64,000 bases of DNA from Trema orientale (Eukaryota > Streptophyta > Magnoliopsida > Rosales > Cannabaceae), in NCBI GenBank assembly GCA_002914845.1, contig JXTC01000181.1, positions 271,489 to 335,488 of the forward strand, given 5' to 3'. The position numbers and the translations under genes were made by a program. Position 1 is the first letter of the stretch, and the number at the start of each line of letters is the position of its first letter. The notes beneath the pieces were generated by a model that was given only the letters and a program-made list of their open reading frames with translations, searched no databases and had not been told where the DNA came from. Below are positions 48,088 to 58,849 of the stretch, one piece after another.

Positions 48088-51000
48088 TCACTTGATGCCA
48101 TGAAATGATGGCAAGACAGCAATAAGTGGGTCTCCATAACCAACAGCTTCTGTCAACCATACCCAATTCAAATAACGGTTAGAGTTTGACAACTGCTATA
48201 ATGATGCTCATTCATCAATGCAGGCACTAAAAAGGTAAAGCACAATATATCCAAGACACATATTTCTGTTCTGTTGATATTTCAGCGTCATGACAAATTT
48301 AAATGCCTTCTTGGTTCGGAATACCACTTCTCTAGACCTCTCGGTCCATAAGACATATTAATGACAACTGACTAGATCTTAACCTTTGCCATCATTCTTC
48401 ATCCTAATATATTTGGACCATCAGAAACTAATAAACTAAAACTCTTGAAAGCACAATTTTGGGAACTCGTGATTTCCATATTCTGCACCTTTTATGGTGT
48501 CAAAATAAATTTCCATAACACATTCCGTGGAAGAAAGATATTCTAGATATTAAATACATAGTGTGTACAATCATAAGCATTTAGTTTTACCTCCATCAGC
48601 AAAGAGCACCTTCAAAACTTCTCCACCCACATCTGACTGCTCAACATATCAAGACCAAACCATCATGACAGATATATTTCTCTAAGTACAACATACCAAG
48701 AAGGAACTAAAACAGAGATCTTACCTTCACAGGAAGTTCTGTGCCAAATTGATCCACGTATCCAATTACTTGTCCCTCTTTAATTACATCTCCCTGTATA
48801 TTTCTCAGTATAACAAAAGAATCACAATAGAATAAAAAAGTAGTCAATGTAACAATTGACTGAGTTCAAGCATTTAAACATACACCTAAATTAGAACATA
48901 CAAATAACGACCAACAGGTAGACAAATTTTAGGATTCCTTTTATCCTAGAACGTTTTGATAATAACGTACAAATGTTGTTCAAAGCATAGATGAGCAACA
49001 AATACCTCTTTGCAGATAGGTGGTTGCTTCTTTCCTTTCACTGTTCTGCCCCTTCGGAATGAGCCAACCTAGCAAAAAAGTAATTGCAGATGTTAAGTTG
49101 AACATTGCCCTGAACAAAGAAAAAATATAAACATGATCCCCCAATTATAGGCAGAACACATACTGTTGGAGAAGACACGAGAACATATGTATTAGATCCA
49201 GAAGCCTCCAAGGCTGCTAGCTTTGATGACTTCACCAAAGAGACATTTGCGAATGGACTGGTATTTTGAGGAGAGGTTTTGGGTGCTGATGGTGGTGGAG
49301 GCGTAGCAGGACCAGATTCAACCATCGGTTTAGTTGGAATAGGTGGTGGTGATATTGGTGAGATGCTGGACAATGGAGCTTTGGTGGCTCCGATGTTCCG
49401 CTTCAAATGCATCTCAAAGTCTCCAACCTATCACAGGGGAACATATGCTAGTCAAATAAGAAAATGCAGTAGCCAACAATTTCCAAATTTCAGCAATTGA
49501 AGGACAACTGTTCTATATTGCATATTTTCCAAGAAATTCTGTGAAATCTCACCAGGTCATATACATGACAATATGACATTATTGTTTTCCTAGTACTTTG
49601 CAGATTTTCTCACATGGAAGCGGTAAATAGTTTGAGCTATACACACCATGACAGCATTAATGAATCATGAAACATGGAGTTATCAAAACCATTTTGGTCT
49701 AACTCACGTACACACTTGTTACTTATTCATAGAACTTTTTGCAAACACACTAAGCAACAAGAATACATTTTAAAAGAAACCAATTGCTCAATAGGGTCTT
49801 GAAGTTCACCTTTAGTTTTAGTTCAGCAACCTCCGTCTCATCACAGACTTCTAGCATCAATGCCTAATGATTCAAAACAATAGGCAAAATTCAAATGCAT
49901 GTCAATACAGAAAGAATAATGCAAAAAGTGAATGTAAAAAGGTATCCTAAGCAAATATTTGCTAGGACAAAATTAGTAACACAATTTCATGACTAACCAT
50001 CAAACACGATAGAGTATGCCTTGACCAATAGAGCGACAAAAAGGCAAGGGATTGAAAATTAGCTAGATGATGTTAAATTAGTTCATTGTAAATTCACCTC
50101 AGGCTTATTTTGATTTGCAAATCAAACCATAAATAGAAGCTCCACAAAGCATGTTATGCTATTTTAAAACATATGCGATCACAATCAAAATCTATTTTTC
50201 CCTGAAATGAAATGATTTCTGACATCAAGTAAACAAAGTGGATATGAGTCATATGACATATAGGTAACTGCATGGTACTAATAGAACACTTTCAACAATT
50301 CAATTGTTATCTGACCAACAAAGAAAAAGAACTGAGTAGTAACAGGCGGATAGAAAAAAAGGGGGAAAAAAAAAACTTTAAAAGTAACAAGTGAATGAAA
50401 GAAAAAGCTAAGCAACCTTAAAAAAATATGCTCACCTCAAATCCGCTAGGAAAAGTTGCACTTCGTGGGGTTTTCTCCAATGAACCTTGTGGAATGCAAT
50501 CTAATGAAACTGCTTCATCAGTATCAATTCTAGGTTGGAAAAATAAACTATATCCGGATAATGCAACTGTTACATATTAGCTCACACGAACACACAGTAT
50601 CACAGGTCTTAAACCATATTAGTTCATAGGACCACAGTACGCTAAACAGCCACTTTAAACAACAAAATATGGCAGCTTCCCCTCGTAGGCTAAGGGGAGT
50701 AACTTCGAACAAAGGAATGTGTTCAAGTATATGCGTAAGACCTGAAGTTTTTGCCTGTAGTTACATACAAATATACATCATATAGTAGTTTGTCACCAGA
50801 CGGAAACTCTGTGAACTAACCTAAGCCCTAAAATAGAAGTCAAGCATATTCAGGGGTTGAATTTTCTAGTTATATGTATGCATAAGATTAGAAAAATTAA
50901 ATAAAATAAAAAAATTGACAGAGTTTAAAGACAAAATAACCTCACCATTAGACTTAGTTGTGTCCTTAGCTTCTGATGTCTTTACACATGACACTAGCAT

Positions 51001-51777
51001 TCCCTTATGTTTTTTCGGGGAGTAAACTAACCTCCCACCAATAGTCAAACTTTGGCTGCAAGCTCTATTTGGTATAAAATTGCGGACATTACAAGCAGGA
51101 ACCGTCCCAGGCTTCTCAAGGAAAGACCTTGTATGTGTAATAGTGCCCGCTGAACCTGAAATTCCCCAAAACCATGTAGTCACGAGATCGCAGACCAAGC
51201 TTTGCAGAATAAAACTTCAAAGCATAGCATTCATCAATGAACAGAAAACAAATGAACGCTTAAAAGCAGAGAACAATCTAAACTAAGAAAAGACAAATCA
51301 AAAGCTAGATAATAGCATCAAACACTTGAGCTCAAGAAATTTGTAAAGCATTGTCACTATCCTAAGGAATTAACTTAAAATCAAAATAAATAAATCAAAA
51401 TTAGATCCATTGAGCTCAAGAAAACTCCATTTACGCAAATGAAGATCACATAAACAAAACACCAGATCCTACCGCCCTAACCCAAAATATGAAACTTTCC
51501 ATGAAATTACCATTTAATCAATCCCTCCCAGAGAAATGGAGCTAAGTAAACTGACAAAAAATGGAAATTCCCCCAAAGCATTTTGTTCCATTTTCTCTAA
51601 TTTCTTCGTCAAAATCAGGTAGAGAGCACGAATCATCCATATCCATTTCCACTGAACCTCACTTGAAACTTCACTATATAAATATATATACATATGCATA
51701 TATACATGTATGTATCTACATTAAGAGAAGAAGATGTACTTACAATTGAAGGATCGGAGAACAGCAGAGGACTCCAT
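48088..51777 (-). CDS. BADC protein, biotinless BCCP homologue
   Basis: Nine exons: 51744-51777, 50946-51155, 50436-50566, 49810-49863, 49164-49427, 49006-49068, 48725-48793, 48591-48636, 48088-48149; 310 residues. BADC proteins replace biotin carboxyl carrier protein (BCCP) in plastid acetyl-CoA carboxylase and slow fatty-acid synthesis. The N-terminus is a Ser/Arg-rich transit peptide. FEALMLEVCDETEVAELKLK and VGDFEMHLKRNIG (about 125-157) match the BCCP/BADC N-terminal part. A Pro/Ser/Ala linker (~158-215) follows, then the biotinyl-like domain (~232-306: VGSFRRGRTVKGKKQPPICK, EGQVIGYVDQFGTELPVKSD, EAVGYGDPLIAVLPS). Where BCCP has the biotinylated Lys in AMKM, this has YVDQFGTELP, so it cannot carry biotin. 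Exon 3 is the least conserved and least certain. Confidence 0.93.
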
Positions 51778-51929
51778 GGAAGGGGAAAAAAGCTCGAACA
51801 GAATGTGGAGAAAAGGATCAGGTATCGAAACGAAGGAGACGCAGAAATGGAGGACCAAATTGAAATAGAAAAAGTAGAGGAAATGGGGAGAGGTGATAAT
51901 TAATAAGAGATGATGATGTTTATTTTATG

Positions 51930-52300
51930 GGTATGGGGTTGGTTTGAGGAGCTTCGTCTTTGTAATTTCCGCCCCCAACTCTCATCAGTTTCTCCGTTTT
52001 AGTTCATCCTGATGCTGGCTAACGTGCGCCAGGGGGGTTTTGTCCACTTTACAGTTACGTGGCTCTTATCTGGCGCTCCTTTGAAATTTACGGTGGGAGA
52101 TTTTTTTGTACAATACCAATACGGCGTGTTTTGTAAGTCTGGGAAGCCAACTAAACAACACTCGTGTTTTCTTTCCCTCGAGATCCTATCAACGCACCGT
52201 CGTTTGTAACTCCTTATGCAACGAAGCCGGCCTTTGGGCTTCATCTCTGGCTGGAAACTGGGCCCTTGGGTTTCTTTGTTGGGTTTTGGATACTTTTAGA
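51930..52300. other. 5' flank of the BADC gene
   Basis: Less AT-rich than its surroundings. It lies upstream of the BADC start and probably contains its promoter. Short overlapping frames on both strands show no domain. Confidence 0.4.
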
Positions 52301-52307
52301 GCATTTA

Positions 52308-52618
52308 TAAGAAATGGCCTTTTTTTTCCAGATTAATTTAAAAATAGCCGTTTTCTACATCTATTTAATAAATAACCATTTTATAATTTTATTTTGATAA
52401 ATAGCCATTTTATGTTGATATACTTTTCATAAAATAAATCAATTTTTAAAAAACTAAATCAATTTTCAAAAAAAAAAAATCAATGTATTTTGATATACTA
52501 AATATAAAAGGGGTCATTTTGTAAGTAATTTTCAAAATCTGGCCATTTTTTAACAGTTTTTAAAAAATGGTCATTTTGCAAACTTTGATTCAAAATTAGG
52601 CCATTTGACTAAAATTCC
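52308..52618 (+). mobile_element. MITE-like repeat, second copy
   Basis: Runs AAGAAATGGCC, TTTAATAAATAACCATTTTA, repeated AAATCAATTTT units, ATTTTGATATACTAAA, GGTCATTTTG, then AGGCCATTTGACTAAAATT. This is the same motif order as the reverse complement of 16208-16560. Confidence 0.55.
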
Positions 52619-52859
52619 ATACTTTTACCTACTTTTGAGAAAAGTACCAAAATAAAGACTGAAAAAAATAAGTAGACAGCCCGTATGACCTAAAAAGATA
52701 TTTATCTAAATATTTTAAGATTAGAAAACACGGTGACTTTTTAGCAAATAAGCCATAATTTTTTTATGATAAAGGTTAGATATTTAACGCGTAACTTAGC
52801 TTAGATATTTAACTTACCATGTTAGAAAGTAAGGTGTTCAATCCCCACTAGCTCTATTT

Positions 52860-53165
52860 AGCTTGTACCTTTTTCACCCTTTTTTTTAATTTTATTTTTT
52901 ACTCTCCTTTTTCATTTATTTTTTCCTTTTCAGATCTTTTGTATGTTTTTCATTTTTCCCCTTTTTTAACCCATGTTTTAATTTTCTTTATTTTCCTTTC
53001 TCTTCTTCACCCTTTTTCAATTTTTTTTCTTTTCATTTTCCAATTTTTACTCCTTTCATTTCCCCCCCTCCCCTTTTTTTTACTCCTCCTTTTTACTTTT
53101 TGTTTTCATTTTTTCCATTTCTATTTATTTTTTCACTTTTTTTTTTCAAGTTTACTTTTTAACTA
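52860..53165. repeat. Pyrimidine-rich low-complexity tract
   Basis: Long CT/T-rich run with CTTTTTCACC, TTTTCATTTT and CCCCCCTCCCC. The open 75-codon frame (Phe/Leu/Ser) is a by-product. Confidence 0.7.
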
Positions 53166-53169
53166 AAGC

Positions 53170-54560
53170 ACTAACTCTATTGTTTTTGCATATTTGATAA
53201 ATACTTAGATTGCTAATTATTAGTCAATAGTAAAAATAAATTTAGTTTCTCGTTGACAAAATTGATTACTAGTTTTCAATAATTAATTTTGTTAGTGATA
53301 TCTAATTTCTAGTAACCGATTTAATTACTAGTTACTGTTAGAAAAATCAATTCGATTTTCAGTTTCAAGTAACCAAATTACTTATTGGTTTTCAGTTTCT
53401 AGTAATTAATTTGGTTATTAATTATTATTAAAAACTTATTTAGTTTCTAGTTTCTAGTTATTAGTTTTTAATAACTGAATTAGTTTTGGATAAGTAATNA
53501 CTGATTTGGTTTTTGATTTTTATTAATGAAATAGTTCAATTAATTTTGGTAGAAATCAATATGGTTTCTGGTTTCCAATAATCAATTGGTTTATAGTTTC
53601 CTATAGTAAATTGGTAACTGGTTTCAAGAGTGATCAATTATAAATTGGTGACTTGATTGCTAGTTTTCAATTTTGAGTAACCAGTTTAGTTACTGTTTTC
53701 CAAGAACAAATTTTGTTATTAGCTTTTCGTAATCAATTTGGTTACTCATCTCCGAGAACTAATTTTGTTACTAGTTTCGTGTTTCTACTAACTAATTTGG
53801 TAACTACTTTTCAGTAAGTCACTTTATTAATGAATTTAAAAGGAACAAGTGACCATTTAGTTACTGGTTTTAAGAGTGATTTATAACAAGATTGAGACTG
53901 ATTTTCATCAACCAAATTAACATGAAATTAGGTAATAGGAAATCAGTAGCCAATACAGTTTCTAGTTTCTAATTGCATATTAGTAATTGCTTTGCATCAA
54001 CTACACATGTAATTGAAAACCAAAATCTATTGGTTTCTGATTTCTAGTTGCATATTAGTGATTATTTTCAGCAACCACACAAGTAACTAGAAAACATTAG
54101 CCAATATGGTTTCTAATTTCAATTGTCCATCAATAAATCTAGTAATTGGATACTAGTAACAAATATGATTTATGATTTCTAGTGACAAATTGATGATTGA
54201 TTTCCAACAACTGCACTAGTAGGAAACTAATAATCAATTTGGTTTCTTTGGTAACTAGACTTGTTTCTGGTTGCGATAAGAAACCAATTTAGTTAATACC
54301 CAAATTAGTTTATGGCTTTTCAAATTGATTGATGGTTTCTAAAAACTAATTTAGTTATTAGTTTCCAATTTTTCGTAACTAATTTGGTTACCACTTTTAA
54401 AAGCGGTGTTATTGTCAACTTGGTTTCTAATTACCAGTGGAAACCAATTTGGATCTTAGTTTCATGAATATATAATAATCAATTTGGTTTCTCTGGTAAT
54501 CAAATTAGTTTTCTAATTGCGAGTGGAAACCAATTTGATTACTAACTAAATTAATCAAGT
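53170..54560. repeat. Degenerate AACCAATTTGGTT-type repeat array
   Basis: Short irregular units such as TTAGTTTCTAGT, AACCAATTTGGTT and TAACTAATTTGG alternate over about 1.4 kb. They resemble the array at 18.5-20.4 kb but are more diverged. One unresolved base (N) lies at 53499. Confidence 0.65.
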
Positions 54561-55669
54561 TAACTAAAGCACTAATTCTTTAAATTTTTAAAAAAAAAAA
54601 ATTTCTTAGAAAAGAAGGAACCGCTATTTTTTTCACTTTATTTGTAAATATATATATATTATTTTTTCTTTTTATTTTACTTTTTTTCCTTTCATTTTTT
54701 TTCTTTTCAAAAATGAAAAAACTAACTTCCTTTTTCTATATATTTTTATTTTTTTTTCCTCAAATAGAAAAAAAATACTCCTTGTTCTTTTTTTCCCCTT
54801 CATATATAAGACACTAATTTTTTTCTTTAACTTTTAAGGAGTGAGAAAACCTCTCATTCATGTATATGAACAATAGGAAAAAGCATACTTTTTTCTTTTT
54901 TTTGAAAAGTGGATAAAGCATACTTGAAACACCTCAGAATATAATAAAGTCTGTTTCTTCCCTCAAAACTAAAAACAAGAGAAAAAACCATGTTTTGGAA
55001 TTTTCAAGTTTCAACTCGATCTAAATAACAAACAAGAAAAGACTACATTTCAGTTCAGGTTTCTTCAACCATAATTTTGTTTTGAATTATAACTGGTGAT
55101 CCTGCAAAAAGTTACACAGCCCAGAGCAATGTATCCTATAACCTCCAAGAAATAATGTCTTTCACAAATAATTCGTCGAATACCTTCCATACGAGCCCGA
55201 ATGAACCACATGCAACATACATCCTCAAAAGGCTATTCTTTATATACATATTCAAATCCAAATCAACATATATAATCATCGAATGCACTAACCCATTAAG
55301 TCCAGATCATCAAACATCTACCACAAATCCACAATCAAGCTCCCCAGTATAGGTTACCTGCAACATATATTACCCGAATTCGCTATCAAGACTAAATCAA
55401 ACTAAAAGCCTGATTTTGTTCTTATTAATATATCAATAAATGTAGCAAGTAAAGTTCTCTCATTTGCCAATATAAGAAATCGTTAAAACCAAAGTTGTTT
55501 CCTTGAACAAGCAAATTAAAAAAATCAATAATTATCTCCAATCTAATCAATATAAGCGAAGAAATAACATAATTCATTAAGAAAGCAATTAGTCAAATAT
55601 TCAAATTCCAAATTATCAATCGATTCAGCAAAATCAATATAAATAAGTAAATAAAAAGGAAATGGAGGT

Positions 55670-55860
55670 CTAGTGATGAAACCTTGAAACATGATCGATG
55701 GCAGAACTTGGCATTGTTGTCATGGACATCTTTCTTGGAGTAAGGCAAGTATGTAAAAGACATGCTCGATTGGATATCCAAGACTCCGATGGGTTGCATA
55801 TTCGGATCAGGATTCCCGCAGCGGAACTAGGTAAGAGATTTTCGCGAGAAAGTGACCGGA
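55670..55860 (-). other. Possible unrecognised small coding exon
   Basis: A less AT-rich segment on the minus strand starts with ATG at 55799 (MQPIGVLDIQSSMSFTYLPY) and stays open past FCHRSCFK near 55680. All three minus frames are fairly open here. A possible partner with an acceptor-like TTGCAG near 55360 reads VTYTGELDCGFVVDV before a stop. I recognise no family and the splice signals are weak, so this may not be a gene. Confidence 0.2.
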
Positions 55861-55886
55861 AATTCGAGGAAAAATATAACACCACA

Positions 55887-56065
55887 AGTAATGATAGGGA
55901 CACCAAAATTATACACCAAAAAATTACACCAGTGATTTGGCATCACTTTCAGTCTTATAATTTTCAATGGTGTGGTCCCATTCTAAAATAAAAAGTAGTT
56001 AAAATGCAAACCACATTATTTAGTGTGAGTGTTTGGTGCAAAATTTTAGTGTTCCTATCATTACT
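55887..56065. mobile_element. MITE, 179 bp
   Basis: The left end AGTAATGATAGGGACACC, then AAAATTATACACCAAA, is mirrored by a right end that reads inward AGTAATGATAGGAACACT, then AAAATTTTGCACCAAA. The arms are about 35 bp. No convincing target duplication was found, so the superfamily is open. Confidence 0.7.
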
Positions 56066-56419
56066 CATAAAATTAAGAGATGCACAACCATCTTCAGGGG
56101 AAGAATTTGGGATTATGTCATTTTTCTAAATAACACTGCGTAAAATTAACTAAAGACAACAACACCGTATTATTGGTATTATTTTAAAAAATGTAGAGCT
56201 GGATGTCTTTTTTCCTTCTTTGTTGGGTTTTTAAGGGTCGGATTCTTACAGAAACACAAGCCCAAAGTATAAAAAAATTAAAAAAAATCCCAGATTACTT
56301 AATTCTTTTTTTCAAGTACTTTTAACAAATTCAAATTATAAAGAGGTAACATGAGTAGTTACGTGTCATGACAGGTTATATGATAGGTAAATTTGTCTAG
56401 ATTTGTTCGGTTTCATGCT

Positions 56420-56850
56420 AGACATGTTACTGAAATCAAGTCAAGATTGCCTACTAGTTTCCAGTACTAGATAGGTTATTAGACTGGTTCCCAATTACCA
56501 CAATAAGACTGGTTTCCAACAACCAATCTGGACTTTAGAAACCAAGAGCAAAGCCTATTAAATGGATTCGACTACCATAATGAGATTGTTTTCCAATTAC
56601 CAGAATTGTACCTGTTAAGAATAATCAATATACTAACTAGAAGCTAGTATCTAATTAAGTAATTGTCTATTTTACACCTTGTATATGGTATCCAAATCGC
56701 CTATTAATTTTCAGTGACCAGAATAGAACTAGCTTTCAACAACTAATATGGTTATTAGTAACTAACAGACAATTAAGTAAACAATTACGATATTAGAAAC
56801 TAGAAACTAGTTAGAAAACTATGAACTAATTTGGTTATTTATTAGAAATA
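56420..56850. repeat. Degenerate repeat tract like the 18.5-kb and 53-kb arrays
   Basis: Scattered AACTAG, GGTTATTAG and TTTCCAA.AACCA units without a fixed period. No gene seen here or in the AT-rich 56850-58590 stretch that follows. Confidence 0.45.
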
Positions 56851-58598
56851 ATGCCTTGAATTTCCTGTAAAAACAGTTTAAGTTCAATGAAACACACCGG
56901 TGTATTGATTAAATGAAGAAAAAAAAATCCATGTCAAAGTGCACACCACAAAAGTGACAAAAAATGTTTGTTCCCAGTTTGTACCCCCATTGTCCCCCAA
57001 TCAAAATTTCCAAACGGAAAACATTGAGAACAATTGTTCTACATTAACAAGAATCATTGTTTTTTGCAACTAGAGGTCTTATAGTTTTCAATAATTTATT
57101 GGTATGTCCATGTGAACATTATATCTTCTCAAAACACACAGAACTCTAAACTAATGATACCTTATTTATTTATTGGGTAATAATATGAATACTAAAACTT
57201 TACATAAAGTGAGACTATATCATTTAGGATGTTGTTGAAATGAATGCAACATCATACGGTGTTAGGTTTTGATGTCCTTGTTATTACTCTTATTTATTTT
57301 ATACAGTTATAATTAATTTACTTTCAATGCTTGATCATTTAAATTCATCTATTTTCAACTAAAAGCGAAGGAAAAAAAAAACAGAAACAATATTCCTCCA
57401 ACTAAATCAATCTGCTCATTTTGAAATCCACATCTCAGTTTTTATCTTTTTAGAATTTGGAAAATTACCATTTTCCCTCTTATTTTGTTCGATTCCTAAG
57501 AATAATTAAATAACACATTAAATATTTAAAGGATAACATAAAAAATAATAATAAATAATATTTAAAAAATTTGACTTTGGAATTACTCGAGTAGACCTCT
57601 ATAGAATAAGAATTGATCCAATTTGGTGAGATAATAGTTAAACATGTATTCCAATGTCTTTTCATATAAGAACAAATTTTATGTAAAAGGCCATTTCATT
57701 CCATCAAACTAAATACTATCTTAATACTGAATATACCAATTTTTACCAATTTTTAGTTTTTCGTTTTGTTTCCTAAATGGGTTTATAATTTCCAACTTGC
57801 AAAATAAGCAATTGGCTATAAATGAAAACAAATTATGCCTACAAAAGTAGGACGGTAAAAAGGAAAGAAATGGTTTTTAATTACGTCTATGTAAATAAAA
57901 GAAAATAAGAAATAGTGGCAGTAGATTATGTCCTCTTTGAACAATAAAAATTATTTATCTTTTGATGGAATTATTTATATTAAGTTTTAGTTCATTCTGG
58001 CCATATATTTCTATAATATTTTGGATATATATTTCTATTCGATTTTATATGAAGTAGTTCTAACAAAGACAAGAAGACATAGAGGAGATTAAGTGTAGAG
58101 GTCTCTACCCAAAATTTAAGCTCAACTATTAAAATAGGGAAAAAAGGGGTTTTATAGAAAAAATATGTGAAAGGATGTTAATATAGAGTCAATGTGGGAC
58201 TAAATTGGGATTTCATTTTTAAAACTATTAATATTATACGGGGGTTCCCATAGTGGTATAAAGGCACCCAAAACTAAATTAGTCCCATTTAGAAAATCAA
58301 AATTTTCAATTATATTAGTATCCACACCTACATAATTCCTAAAATAAGTATCATCTTATATACCCCAATATTTCACTCATTAATTATACATTTATTCACA
58401 TTTTTTGCTCACACCTCATCAAATGATCCTCTAGTTTCAATGTAATAAACAATTCTTTTTTTTTTTAAACTATTATAGTTTTTCTTCAACTCTTAAATAT
58501 ATTTCAAAATATATCTAGTCTATAAAAGCTTTCATAAACTAATAATTGCAGTTTGCTTCCAGGTTATATATTTAATACTGATATATATATATATATAT

Positions 58599-58845
58599 GG
58601 GCACTAATCCAGTAGGTATTTTTTTTTTTACCTATGTATAGGTATCAATTGGGCCACTGAAAAATTTTTTTGCACATTTTTTTTATATTAAAAAGGATGA
58701 GAGAGAAAAAGCATTAATAATGTACGTCTTTTCATACATCTTATTTTAACCGTTAGATCATTATTAGATGATGATCTAACGGTTAGAAAAAAAAATACCT
58801 ACACATAGGTAAAAAAAAAAAAAAAACCTACCAGATTGGCAACAC
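58599..58845. mobile_element. MITE with internal hairpin
   Basis: The left GGGCACTAATCCAGTAGGTA, then a T-run, then ACCTATGTATAGGTA is mirrored on the right, which reads inward TTGCCAATCTGGTAGGT, T-run, ACCTATGTGTAGGTA. The middle has a perfect 12-bp palindrome around TATTAG (AACCGTTAGATCAT / ATGATCTAACGGTT). It lies between TATATATA runs, so a TA-rich target is likely. Confidence 0.7.
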
Positions 58846-58849
58846 ATAT

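Noticed and set aside
50436-50566. Alternative acceptor after CCAACCTAG in BADC exon 3
   Set aside because: That acceptor leads to an in-frame stop; the upstream acceptor (GTAACAG) keeps the frame into SGFEALMLEV.
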